A stretch of 64,000 bases of DNA from Solibacter sp039934035. GTDB lineage: Bacteria > Acidobacteriota > Terriglobia > Bryobacterales > Bryobacteraceae. The translations under genes and the position numbers were made by a program. Positions within the stretch are counted from its first letter, which is position 1, and each line of letters begins with the position of its first letter. The notes below the pieces were generated by a model that did not search any database, was not told where the DNA came from, and was given only the letters and a program-made list of their open reading frames with translations. The stretch spans positions 1 through 64,000 of the forward strand of contig JBDTMZ010000038.1 of NCBI GenBank assembly GCA_039934035.1, written 5' to 3'. Below are positions 1-7,662 of this stretch, one piece after another.

Positions 1-58
1 TCCCGATTGGAATCAAGCCCGCCCTTCAGGCTCATCATGCATTGGACAATTCTCGTGC

Positions 59-87
59 TTGACAATTTCGTTATTTAGATTTATTCT
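59..87 (+). promoter_or_regulatory. Predicted perR-ahpCD promoter
   Basis: TTGACA (59-64) is followed after 17 bp by TATTCT (82-87), a good sigma-70-type pair. The expected transcription start near 94 lies only about five bases before the GTG start codon at 99, so the transcript would be almost leaderless; no Shine-Dalgarno motif is visible. A PerR-like inverted repeat covers the -10 region. Promoter by pattern only. Confidence 0.65.
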
Positions 88-105
88 AAATATAGATTGT
101 GTCTA
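74..105 (+). promoter_or_regulatory. Tandem PerR/Fur-type operator boxes
   Basis: TTTAGA-N5-TCTAAA (74-90) is a perfect inverted repeat with six-base arms. A second, shorter copy, TAGA-N5-TCTA (93-105), follows 19 bases further on in the same helical phase range and covers the GTG start codon. PerR boxes of many bacteria are AT-rich inverted repeats of the TTAGAAT-type, so autoregulation by the gene directly downstream is likely. The assignment to PerR comes from motif shape and position. Confidence 0.7.
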
Positions 106-572
106 AACTAAGTACGGAGCTGGAACAAGCTTTCGAAACGGTGGCGTTGCGGCCCACGGCGCAGCGCTATGCGGTGCTCGAATTTCTGGCCAGGCATTCC
201 GTACACGCCACAGCCGAAGAGATCTTCCTCGCGGTCAACCGCAAAGATCCCCGGGCCTCCCGCGCTACGGTCTACAACAATCTTCGTTCGCTGGAGAAGG
301 CCGGTCTGGTACGGGAAGTCAGTTCGCAGGGCAAGGCGGCCCGCTACGATGCCAACCTGCACCGGCACCATCACTTCATTTGCGAACAGTGCGGCAAGGT
401 AGAGGATATTTCCTGGTTCGACTTGCCCGTCTCCGCGGCCGGTGCGGTGCTGGCGGGGAGAGACGTCAGCAATTACGAAATCGTCTTCCGCGGTGCCTGC
501 CTGGGCTGTCTGAAGACAGGCGCCGCCACCGCCGGCTCCAGGCCGGATAATAAAAGCGGAGGTCTACTCTGA
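99..572 (+). CDS. perR: Fur-family peroxide-responsive repressor, PerR type
   Basis: Metal-dependent DNA-binding repressor of the Fur superfamily, 157 aa. The N-terminal winged helix (about residues 15-80) includes the recognition segment ATVYNNL. The dimerisation domain carries a histidine-rich stretch at 88-92 and two structural zinc CxxC motifs (C95/C98 and C134/C137). D103 follows the first CxxC in the context GKVEDI; an aspartate near here favours PerR over Fur. It heads an operon with a pterin dehydratase, ahpC and ahpD, which is the classical PerR regulon. GTG is the only plausible start in frame, and it lies under the second operator. The last ~15 residues are a polar tail. Confidence 0.88.
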   Translation: MSKLSTELEQAFETVALRPTAQRYAVLEFLARHSVHATAEEIFLAVNRKDPRASRATVYNNLRSLEKAGLVREVSSQGKAARYDANLHRHHHFICEQCGKVEDISWFDLPVSAAGAVLAGRDVSNYEIVFRGACLGCLKTGAATAGSRPDNKSGGLL

Positions 573-908
573 ATGCCTGATCGACTCGTAGCCAAACACT
601 GCGTTCCCTGTCGCGGCGGCGTCCCCCCGATGCAGGCTGCCGAAATCTCTACCCTGCTCGGGCAATTGCCGGGCTGGCAGGCGGCGGCCGGACATCATTT
701 GCAAAAGACTTTCACGTTTCCCGATTTCGCCAAAGCCCTCGATTTTGTCAATCGGGCCGGCGCGATTGCCGAAGCGGAAGGTCACCATCCCGACCTGCTC
801 CTGTCATGGGGCAAGGTCGAAGTCAAGATCTGGACTCACAAGATCAACGGGCTGACCGAGAGCGATTTTATTCTGGCAGCCAAAATCGACGAACTTCATC
901 AGAACTAA
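573..908 (+). CDS. 4a-hydroxytetrahydrobiopterin dehydratase (PCD/DCoH family)
   Basis: Small cytosolic enzyme of 111 aa that dehydrates pterin-4a-carbinolamine to recycle tetrahydropterin. The family active-site motif is intact: H71-H72-P73, W79, H89 and D98. The ATG comes one base after the perR stop codon, so translation is probably coupled. The first ~20 residues, which include CVPC and a second methionine at M20, extend beyond most family members, so M20 is an alternative start. No phenylalanine hydroxylase is visible nearby. Its place between perR and ahpC suggests a link to oxidative stress, but that is inference. Confidence 0.87.
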   Translation: MPDRLVAKHCVPCRGGVPPMQAAEISTLLGQLPGWQAAAGHHLQKTFTFPDFAKALDFVNRAGAIAEAEGHHPDLLLSWGKVEVKIWTHKINGLTESDFILAAKIDELHQN

Positions 909-928
909 TCCCAAGGAGAAATCATCCA

Positions 929-1471
929 ATGTTAGGTGTAGGACAAAAGTTCCCCTCGTTTTCCGTTCAGGCCACAGTGAGCCTGGAAAAAGGCAAAGCG
1001 TTTCAGACGATCAGCGATCAAGAGTACAAAGAGAAGTGGAAAGTCTACTTCTTCTGGCCGAAGGATTTTACTTTCGTGTGTCCTACCGAAATCGCAGCCT
1101 TCGGCAAGCTGAACCGCGAATTTACAGATCGCGACGCGCAGATTCTGGGCGGCAGCACCGATAGCGAATTCGTGCACCACGCATGGCGCACCCATCACGC
1201 CGACCTCAAAGATCTGCCCTTCCCCATGCTCGCCGATGTGAAACGCGAACTGTGCAACGCGCTCGGCATTCTGGATCCCCAGGAAGGCGTCGCCCAGCGC
1301 GCTACCTTCATTGTGGACCCGCACAACATCATCCGCTTCGTTTCCGTGAACGACCTTTCCGTGGGCCGCAATCCGCAGGAAGTGCTGCGTGTGCTCGACG
1401 CCCTGCAGACCGACGAACTCTGTCCCTGCAATTGGCAGAAGGGCGAAGAGGCATTGACGGTCGCGATCTAA
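929..1471 (+). CDS. ahpC: Peroxiredoxin, AhpC type
   Basis: Thiol peroxidase of 180 aa reducing hydrogen peroxide and organic peroxides. The peroxidatic cysteine is C51 in the motif FVCPTE. C-terminal cysteines C165 and C167 in ELCPCNW match the three-cysteine layout of mycobacterial-type AhpC rather than the enterobacterial C-terminal arm. The start is the ATG at 929, 11 bases after a clear AAGGAGA; a longer open frame from 806 overlaps the upstream gene and is not used. The partner ahpD lies 88 bp downstream, so electrons probably come from AhpD instead of AhpF. Expected to be PerR-controlled from the perR promoter. Confidence 0.93.
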   Translation: MLGVGQKFPSFSVQATVSLEKGKAFQTISDQEYKEKWKVYFFWPKDFTFVCPTEIAAFGKLNREFTDRDAQILGGSTDSEFVHHAWRTHHADLKDLPFPMLADVKRELCNALGILDPQEGVAQRATFIVDPHNIIRFVSVNDLSVGRNPQEVLRVLDALQTDELCPCNWQKGEEALTVAI

Positions 1472-1559
1472 GTGACTGGCGAAGGGGAGGCCGGCGGGGG
1501 GAGCGAACAGGCACATCACTCCTCCCCCCGCGCCTCTGTGCCGCGCAGAAATCCTTTTC

Positions 1560-2090
1560 ATGGAACTGGAACAACTACTCAATTCCGTACCGGAATACGC
1601 GAAGGACTTGAAGCTGAATCTCGGCAGCGTCACGCGTCAACCCGAGCTGACCGAACAGCAGACCTGGGGCACGGTGGTCGCTTGCGCCATCGCCGTACGC
1701 AGTCCGCAACTGCTGGAGAGCCTGTTGGCCGAAGCTGCCGGGCACCTCAGCGAACAGGCCGTGTTCGCGGCCAAAGCGGCGTCGTCCGTGATGGGCATGA
1801 ACAATATCTTCTACCGCTTCCGCCACCTCTCCAGCAATGAGAAGTACGCCACCATGCCGGCGCGCCTGCGTATGCAGGTGATCGCCAAACACGGCAGCGA
1901 TCCGGTGGATTTCGAACTCTGGTGCCTCGCGGTTTCGGCCATCAATGGCTGCGGCGTCTGCGTCGATTCCCACGAGAAGGTACTGCAATCCAAAGGTGTG
2001 GGAGAGGAAACCATTCTGGCGGCGGTCCGCATTGCCGCCACCATTCACGCGCTCGGCGCAGTCTTCGACGCCGCACCCGCCCTCGCGTAG
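1560..2090 (+). CDS. ahpD: Alkyl hydroperoxidase AhpD
   Basis: All-helical carboxymuconolactone decarboxylase-like disulfide reductase of 176 aa, acting as the electron donor to AhpC. The catalytic set matches the characterised mycobacterial enzyme almost residue for residue: E119, C131-x2-C134 in NGCGVCVDSHE, and H138. Mycobacterial AhpD is reduced by dihydrolipoamide via SucB and Lpd, neither of which is in the window. It is the last gene of the perR operon, and the ahpC-ahpD pairing supports both assignments. Confidence 0.93.
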   Translation: MELEQLLNSVPEYAKDLKLNLGSVTRQPELTEQQTWGTVVACAIAVRSPQLLESLLAEAAGHLSEQAVFAAKAASSVMGMNNIFYRFRHLSSNEKYATMPARLRMQVIAKHGSDPVDFELWCLAVSAINGCGVCVDSHEKVLQSKGVGEETILAAVRIAATIHALGAVFDAAPALA

Positions 2091-2138
2091 AGCGGCATAA
2101 GTCTCCAGCTTTGGTGCAGACGAGCGCAGCTCGCCACG

Positions 2139-2405
2139 CTACTGCAACCGCGGCCGGCTCTGCTCATTGAGTATCAACCCGTCAAAGATGGCCAGCACCT
2201 GCTTGCGGTAGGCGCAAACCCGCCGCAGATTGTCCCGGAAACTTAAATCGAAATCACGCGCCTTCATCCACTTCTCAATCATGGGATGTGGCACATCGAT
2301 ATCCTGCCGCAAGGCATCTACATCGTGTCCGCGCAGAAAGAGTCCGTAGAAGAATGCAGCCTCGCGTTGCGGCGCTAATGGGTCGAAGTCGTCTCTCGCC
2401 GTCAT
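2139..2405 (-). CDS. Conserved-looking hypothetical protein, 88 aa
   Basis: Not recognised. The protein is charged, with a basic C-terminal half (WMKARDFDLSFRDNLRRVCAYRKQ) and predicted mainly helical. The open frame continues upstream to 2984, but only this part has protein-like composition, and the longer frame would run antisense through the cupin gene; the ATG at 2405 is therefore chosen. It is convergent with ahpD. It could be a small regulatory or adaptor protein; no function can be assigned. Confidence 0.6.
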   Translation of the reverse strand: MTARDDFDPLAPQREAAFFYGLFLRGHDVDALRQDIDVPHPMIEKWMKARDFDLSFRDNLRRVCAYRKQVLAIFDGLILNEQSRPRLQ

Positions 2406-2516
2406 AGCCTTTCTCGACGAAATTGTAAGTATACCCGGGACCTTGTGGATCCGGCAACTCCAAAAATGGTGGGGTAAGGTGGCTGTTATTATGGATGCGT
2501 CAGGGGAGGAAAACGG

Positions 2517-2879
2517 TTGCCTACTTTCATAGCCCAACCCACCAGAATTCAATCCGCCGGCAATAAACCAAAGCTCATTGACGAGTATATCGGACGCGTC
2601 AACTCCGCCACTTCCGCCGCCAGTATCGCCCACATGCGCAGCCCGGGCGGGTGGCAGGAACCCGGCCAAACTCCTGAGTTCGAGGAATTTACCGTCGTCC
2701 TGAAAGGTACTCTGCGGGTCGAGTCGCGCGAGGGCGTTCTGGACGTCGCGGCCGGACAGGCCGTCATCGCCCACCGCGGCGAATGGGTTCGCTACAGTAC
2801 CCCCGGCGAGGAAGGTGCGGAGTACATTGCTGTGTGCGCGCCGGCCTTCTCCATGGATAGCGTGCACCGGGACGAATAG
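2517..2879 (+). CDS. Cupin-domain protein
   Basis: Single-domain cupin of 120 aa. The beta-barrel motifs are recognisable: EFTVVLKGTLRVES, VLDVAAGQAVIAHRGEWVRYS. The usual metal-binding HxH of motif 1 is not evident; the segment reads EFEEFTVVLKG with acidic residues, as in some ethanolamine-utilisation or AraC-type cupins. The start is a TTG preceded at suitable distance by GGGGAGGA (2503-2510); the nearby ATGs are out of frame. Substrate unknown. Confidence 0.75.
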   Translation: MPTFIAQPTRIQSAGNKPKLIDEYIGRVNSATSAASIAHMRSPGGWQEPGQTPEFEEFTVVLKGTLRVESREGVLDVAAGQAVIAHRGEWVRYSTPGEEGAEYIAVCAPAFSMDSVHRDE

Positions 2880-3171
2880 ACCCCGTACCCGGGAATCCCC
2901 TGAGCTGCGCACGCGCCGCTTCTTCGGCCCTGGGGCCGTGAGAACGTCAGTCGGACCGTCGATGGGGGACCCTCGATGGAACACTAGACAGTCCCGCAGC
3001 GATCCCTGGGAAGTATGGTCCCGAAGGAAGCGCCGGACTGCGGAGCGGACGAGCAGTGCGGTACTGCGCGGTACCGCGCCAAGAACTCAGCTCCCGATCC
3101 GTTACCGCCGGGCAAACTGCGGGGCTCGCGTCCTGAATTGGCGCGGGACACGCAACCGTCGCGGACCTGAA
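2880..3171. other. Intergenic stretch without a recognisable gene
   Basis: About 290 bp between the cupin gene and the convergent PilZ gene. Open frames here have unnatural composition. The only structure noticed is a short hairpin, GCGGTAC-N6-GTACCGC, at 3058-3077. It has no T-run, so it is at best a weak terminator candidate. Confidence 0.5.
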
Positions 3172-3549
3172 TCAAGCCCCGGCGGCTAGCGTCAAAGAGC
3201 TACTGCTGCGCGTCTTGAATTCGTATCTTTCAATACGAACCGCCGCGCGATGGTTATCAGACCGCACCACTCGGCCTGTGGCCACAAACTGCAGCGGGCA
3301 GACTCCATCCAGCCTCGCCGGCCAGTTTACACTTATCTCCACCATGCGCCCTATCGGTAACTTCTCTTCGGTAGTAAAAAGAATCCCATTACTGCCGATA
3401 TTCAAGGTCGTCCCGGAGCCACTTACCCTGGCTGTTCTGGACTGAACCATCCGGTAACGGACATCTTCTCGAACCGGAAATCGACTGGTTCTACGGCGAT
3501 TGGGTATCCCTCCGATCGGCGCACTAGTAAGGTCTAGGCCTTCACTCAT
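3172..3549 (-). CDS. PilZ-domain protein
   Basis: Single PilZ domain of 125 aa. The N-terminal RRRTSRFPV resembles the c-di-GMP-binding RxxxR motif, and NIGSNGILF corresponds to the (D/N)xSxxG motif in relaxed form. A likely cytoplasmic c-di-GMP effector for envelope or motility functions. The ATG at 3549 is chosen; a TTG at 3654 would add 35 residues without a ribosome-binding site. Its target is unknown. The glycan cluster in the second half of the window is one possible target, but that is speculation. Confidence 0.75.
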   Translation of the reverse strand: MSEGLDLTSAPIGGIPNRRRTSRFPVREDVRYRMVQSRTARVSGSGTTLNIGSNGILFTTEEKLPIGRMVEISVNWPARLDGVCPLQFVATGRVVRSDNHRAAVRIERYEFKTRSSSSLTLAAGA

Positions 3550-3691
3550 GCGTCTATCATCGTGTAACGTATGTGGGTTAACAATAGTTCTGTAGACCAA
3601 TTCTTCTAAGACCGTTGCTAGTACTTTGGTTGGGGGTTTGGGGTTTTCGCCCAATAACGGTCCGGGCGCACCGGTCTGTTATTCTGGCGTC

Positions 3692-4438
3692 ATGGATCAG
3701 GATCAACTCCGTTCGCTTCTCGAACAGGTGCGCAACGGAGCCGTTGAAATCGACGCCGCCGTCGACCGCATGAAGCATATGCCCTTCGAAGATCTGGGCT
3801 TTGCCAAGGTCGACCACCACCGCGCGCTGCGTCACGGCATGCCTGAAGTGATTTTCGCCAAGGGCAAAACGCCCTATCAGGTGACCGCCATCGCGGAACG
3901 GCTCCTGGCCCATGCGCAGAACGTTCTCATCACCCGCGCCGACCCTGAGTGTGCCGAGGCCGTTGCCCGCGAATTGCCGGGCGCCGAATATCTTCCGCTC
4001 TGCGGCGTGATTCGCTTCTGGCGTGATCGCACCCGTCACGGCAAAGGCCGCATCGCCGTAGTCTGTGCCGGTACCAGCGATATCCCGGTCGCCGAAGAGG
4101 CCCAGGTCACCGCCGAAATCATGGGCAACGAGGTCGATACCATCCACGATATCGGCGTCGCCGGCATTCACCGCCTGATGAGCAGCCGCGACCGCCTCTC
4201 CCAGGCCCGTGTGGTAGTAGTCTGCGCCGGCATGGAAGGCGCGCTCCCCAGCGTGGTCGGCGGACTGGTCTCCTGCCCCGTCATCGCCGTGCCCACCAGC
4301 GTCGGGTACGGAGCCAGCTTCCACGGCCTCGCCGCACTCCTCGGCATGCTGAACAGTTGCGCCAGCAATGTCACTGTGGTCAATATCGATAACGGCTTTG
4401 GAGCCGGCTACGTGGCCAGTCTGATCAATCGGGTGTGA
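3692..4438 (+). CDS. larB: Nickel-pincer cofactor biosynthesis protein LarB
   Basis: Protein of 248 aa related to PurE (NCAIR mutase). LarB carboxylates and hydrolyses nicotinic acid adenine dinucleotide to pyridinium-3,5-biscarboxylate mononucleotide, the first step towards the nickel-pincer nucleotide of lactate racemase and related enzymes. The PurE-like C-terminal half includes VVCAGTSDIPVAEEA, VVVCAGMEGALPSVVGG and PTSVGYGASFHG. The ATG at 3692 is chosen over an upstream start at 3626. LarC and LarE are not in the window, so the pathway must be completed elsewhere or this is an orphan copy. Confidence 0.87.
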   Translation: MDQDQLRSLLEQVRNGAVEIDAAVDRMKHMPFEDLGFAKVDHHRALRHGMPEVIFAKGKTPYQVTAIAERLLAHAQNVLITRADPECAEAVARELPGAEYLPLCGVIRFWRDRTRHGKGRIAVVCAGTSDIPVAEEAQVTAEIMGNEVDTIHDIGVAGIHRLMSSRDRLSQARVVVVCAGMEGALPSVVGGLVSCPVIAVPTSVGYGASFHGLAALLGMLNSCASNVTVVNIDNGFGAGYVASLINRV

Positions 4439-4448
4439 GGGGAGTCTT

Positions 4449-4712
4449 CAGTTATCAGTAATCAGTTTTCAGTCATCCGCACTCGTGCCGATTCGCAGCC
4501 ACCTGGCTAACCGCCCGCACATTGCGAAAAGTGGGAACTGAGAACTGTCTTCCGTCGCAGCCGCCAGTGCCGAGGAGCCGCACGCATCGACAGCCGGAGA
4601 AAGATAGCTGAAAACCGTCTTTCGTCACGACCGCCTATCTCGTGGCGAGCCCCACGCAGATCGCGAAAGCCGGGGACTGAAAACTGATTACTGATTACTG
4701 ATAACTGATAAC
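4449..4712. repeat. Inverted pair of CTGANNA heptamer arrays
   Basis: Bases 4677-4712 are a run of seven-base units (CTGAAAA, CTGATTA, CTGATTA, CTGATAA, CTGATAA). Bases 4449-4472 carry the same array on the other strand, 23 of 24 positions matching, so the 264-bp interval could form a long stem-loop. Between the arms are two diverged direct repeats of about 50 bp, around 4539-4600 and 4609-4670. No gene is present. Related arrays recur elsewhere in the window. Confidence 0.75.
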
Positions 4713-4715
4713 GGA

Positions 4716-6146
4716 TTACTTCTTCGCGGGCGTTCCCGCTTTCCCCATCTTCTCGATCTCATTGAAGTACACCTTCCGGCCTTCGTCCATCGCCTGGTTG
4801 GAGAGAATCACCGCTACCGAATCCGCCATACCAACTTCCAGATTCGCGATTGGGGTTTTACCCGTACGGCAGCAGTCGAAGAAGCTCTCCAGTTCGGTAT
4901 CCACCGGGTTGCGGGACTCTTCCTGGAGCATGACGCCTTTGCTGGTCAGCCAGCGTTTGGCGAACTTCACTTCCTTGTCGATGAAGCTCTCCTTGCCCGT
5001 CAACTCCAGGTCGCCGGTCATGATCGGGATAGGGTTGTTGACGCCGCCACCGGCAACCATGCTGGCGCCGGCCACCACCGCCTTCTTCTTCTCTCCGGCC
5101 TTGGTAACGTCCACTGCCTTCGCGGGTTCGCGATACCACCACGCAATCGGCGGCTGGAAGGTAACTCCGGGATTGTCGCCGCCTACCGTGAGTTCGACCG
5201 TCCCCTCCGTGCCCATGATGATTTCACCCATCTCGGCGCGGCTTCCGTTGAAATAAGGCAAAAACTGATTGGTGCTGATCGATGAGTAAGTCATCTTCTG
5301 ACCTTTGGGATATTTGTAGATCAGTTGGATGTTGTCGTAGACGTCGCGGCCGTCCTTGAGCGTATCGATGCTGCCCAGACCCATGACGAATTCGGGCTGG
5401 GAACCGAACATCCAGTCGGCGATATCCACCTGGTGTGAGGTCAGTTCCGCGGCGATTCCGCCCGACATCGAGCGGAAGAGGCGCCAGTTGGCGATATTCT
5501 TTTCTCCGTCCGGCTTCATGGTCCACAGCGAACTCGGCTTGTTGATCATGTTGCGATGCCACTGCGCGTGAATATGCTTCACTTCGCCCAGGATCCCCTT
5601 GTCCACCATCTGCTTGACAGTCTGGTAAAACAAGCTGTAGCGGCGCTGCAACCCAGTCTGCAAGACCTGCTTGGGATGCTGCGCATAAAGAGCGCGCAGC
5701 GCGTGCACTTCCTCAGGCTTGAAAACCAGGCACTTTTCGCAGAACACGTGCTTACCGGCTTCAAGCGCGTCCTTGGTGACCGGATAGTGAACGAACAACG
5801 GCGTGGTGACGAACACCGCTTCCACATCCTTGGATGCGAGCAGTTCGCGATAATCCTTGTACTGCTTTGGATTGGTGCCGATGAAATCGACGCCTTTCTT
5901 CAGGTTCTCGGCATTGATATCGCAAGCCGCCACGCAACGGCCATTATCAATGCCCTTGAGATGCTTCAGGAGATACTGTCCCCGGCTTCCGGTGCCGATA
6001 ATGCCAAACTGCACCTGATCGTTCGCTGCGCGAACCTTTTGGATGGCGGGAGCGCCGTGTACGGCGGGAATCGCTGCCGCCACGGCGGTCACCGCTCCGG
6101 CGGCTTTGACAAAATCGCGGCGGGAGACATCTTGGTCCTGGGCCAT
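4716..6146 (-). CDS. Tat-exported Gfo/Idh/MocA-family oxidoreductase
   Basis: NAD(P)-dependent sugar or cyclitol dehydrogenase family, 476 aa. The N-terminus carries a twin-arginine signal (SRRDFVKAAG, residues 9-18, then an Ala-rich segment), so the folded enzyme is probably exported by Tat with its cofactor bound. The Rossmann motif GIIGTGSRG lies at about 48-56. The usual EKP of the family is EKC here (HVFCEKCLV), a change also known in some Tat-exported members. The start at 6146 is chosen because it places the Tat motif near the N-terminus. Such exported paralogues are abundant in Planctomycetes and Acidobacteria. The substrate is unknown. Confidence 0.88.
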   Translation of the reverse strand: MAQDQDVSRRDFVKAAGAVTAVAAAIPAVHGAPAIQKVRAANDQVQFGIIGTGSRGQYLLKHLKGIDNGRCVAACDINAENLKKGVDFIGTNPKQYKDYRELLASKDVEAVFVTTPLFVHYPVTKDALEAGKHVFCEKCLVFKPEEVHALRALYAQHPKQVLQTGLQRRYSLFYQTVKQMVDKGILGEVKHIHAQWHRNMINKPSSLWTMKPDGEKNIANWRLFRSMSGGIAAELTSHQVDIADWMFGSQPEFVMGLGSIDTLKDGRDVYDNIQLIYKYPKGQKMTYSSISTNQFLPYFNGSRAEMGEIIMGTEGTVELTVGGDNPGVTFQPPIAWWYREPAKAVDVTKAGEKKKAVVAGASMVAGGGVNNPIPIMTGDLELTGKESFIDKEVKFAKRWLTSKGVMLQEESRNPVDTELESFFDCCRTGKTPIANLEVGMADSVAVILSNQAMDEGRKVYFNEIEKMGKAGTPAKK

Positions 6147-6202
6147 ATGAAGGGCACCTCGTCGAATAATTTTCCCCGATTGTAGCATCTGGTGGCTCGC
6201 CG

Positions 6203-7012
6203 TCACCGCCCGTACTTTTCCATCGTGCGCGGGTTGTACGCCCAATGGAATTCCAATTCGTACGCCATCGACCGCGCCAGGCCATCCAGGTCCGGAAACA
6301 GAGTCGCGTAAGTGATGTTCATGCGGTATAACTCGCGCATTCCCCGCTCGCGTACCGCGTTGCTCAATACGAATTTGGCCAGAATGTTTTCCTGATCGCG
6401 GTCGCTCAGGATTTCCTCCACCGGCACGTCGATCACCCCCGGCACGGCGAAGGTGCCGGATTGCGCAATCAGGCGGCGGTTCATCGTTTGCGGTTCGCCC
6501 ATCCAGATGAAGCGCTGATTGCCCTTCAGGTAATAGCGCGCCAGGTTGCCTTCACTACGCGGGTCCATGCGCCGGTCCACCCGGCTGCTGGTCACCGCTG
6601 CCGGATTCATGGCCCACACCACGCCATCGTTTAACGTACGTTCCAGGGCAAAAAAGGCGGCCACGTAGGGCGACCACGTGAAATCGATCAGCCTGGTGGG
6701 CGCGCCGTGATGCTGCATCAGCGCCAGCCAGTTGAAATCGTCCTCCGGGTCCGGAGGCTGCTCCAGATATTGGTGGGCTTTGCGCTTGAATACGCGCAGA
6801 ATGCGCCCTTCCTGCTCGGGCCACGCCTTGCGGTCGACTCCGAAATTCATCAGGTAACGCGAAATTCCGCTGTAGAGCGGCCAACTGGCATCGCGCTCCC
6901 CGCGGAAAGCCCAATTCGAATACGGCGGGCTGACGATCAACTCCAGAAACGCCTCCCAGGATTTCAGCTGGAAGACGCGATACGTCGTGCGGTTCATCTT
7001 GCGCGTCGCCAT
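6203..7012 (-). CDS. FRG-domain protein
   Basis: Cytosolic protein of 269 aa with the FRG domain named after its conserved Phe-Arg-Gly, here WAFRGERD near residue 35. Other family features are HHGAPTRLIDFTWSP and FFALER. The biochemical role of FRG domains is not established. The start at 7012 has AGGATGG upstream at proper spacing. It is transcribed towards the Tat oxidoreductase, 56 bp away, and may share its transcript. Confidence 0.8.
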   Translation of the reverse strand: MATRKMNRTTYRVFQLKSWEAFLELIVSPPYSNWAFRGERDASWPLYSGISRYLMNFGVDRKAWPEQEGRILRVFKRKAHQYLEQPPDPEDDFNWLALMQHHGAPTRLIDFTWSPYVAAFFALERTLNDGVVWAMNPAAVTSSRVDRRMDPRSEGNLARYYLKGNQRFIWMGEPQTMNRRLIAQSGTFAVPGVIDVPVEEILSDRDQENILAKFVLSNAVRERGMRELYRMNITYATLFPDLDGLARSMAYELEFHWAYNPRTMEKYGR

Positions 7013-7086
7013 CTGCTATCCATCCTAACCCCGAGCCTGGCTCAACCCCTTGCGCCTCGTGTGATAATCGACGTGGAGGGGTTTCC

Positions 7087-7659
7087 GTGCGAATTTTGTC
7101 ACTCCTGCTGGCACTGTGGCTTCCTGCCGCGGCTCAGGTCGCACCCATGCTGAATCTGGTGGTTCTCGAGGGCGAGGGTGCCACAAACAATATCCGCCAG
7201 CGTACCGCTCGCGAACCCATCGTTCAGGTTCAGGACGAAAATCACAAGCCCGTCGCCGGTGCCATCGTGGTGTTCACCCTGCCCTCCAACGGGGCGGGTG
7301 GGGCTTTCGCCAATGGCGTACGCACCCTCACCATGCTCACCGACAACCAGGGACAGGCCGTGGCGCGCGGCTTTCGCCCCACCGGACAGGGCCAGTTTCA
7401 GATTCGGGTCAGCGCTTCTCACAACGGACAGACCGCCAGCACGTCCATCACCCAGACCAATGCCATCGTGGGTGCATCCGCCTCCACCGCGAGCGCCGGA
7501 ATTTCTGGTAAGCTGATTGCCATCATCGCGGTGGCAGGCGCGGCCGTGGCCGGCGGGGCCTATTACGCTACCCATAACGGAAACGGCACTGCGGCCCCGG
7601 TCACACCGTCCGGCACGACCATCGCCGCCGGCGTGGGTTCCGTGGGGGCACCGAGGTAA
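7087..7659 (+). CDS. Secreted Ig-like-domain protein with C-terminal membrane segment
   Basis: Protein of 190 aa with a signal peptide (residues 1-17, ending AAAQ). A bacterial Ig-like (Big1-type) domain follows at about 25-125 (PVAGAIVVFTLPSNGAGG, GRFQIRVSAS-like strands). A hydrophobic helix at about 143-163 (LIAIIAVAGAAVAGGAYY) comes before a low-complexity Thr/Gly tail. The start is GTG behind GGAGGGG. It is followed after 3 bp by another exported protein, so the two probably work together at the cell surface. Function unknown. Confidence 0.7.
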   Translation: MRILSLLLALWLPAAAQVAPMLNLVVLEGEGATNNIRQRTAREPIVQVQDENHKPVAGAIVVFTLPSNGAGGAFANGVRTLTMLTDNQGQAVARGFRPTGQGQFQIRVSASHNGQTASTSITQTNAIVGASASTASAGISGKLIAIIAVAGAAVAGGAYYATHNGNGTAAPVTPSGTTIAAGVGSVGAPR

Positions 7660-7662
7660 ATC

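Noticed and set aside
2406..2984. Upstream extension of the minus-strand hypothetical gene at 2139
   Set aside because: Runs antisense through the cupin gene with unnatural composition; only the last 88 codons look coding.
4449..4712. Heptamer arrays considered as a CRISPR array
   Set aside because: Units are seven bases without spacers; there is no cas gene in the window.
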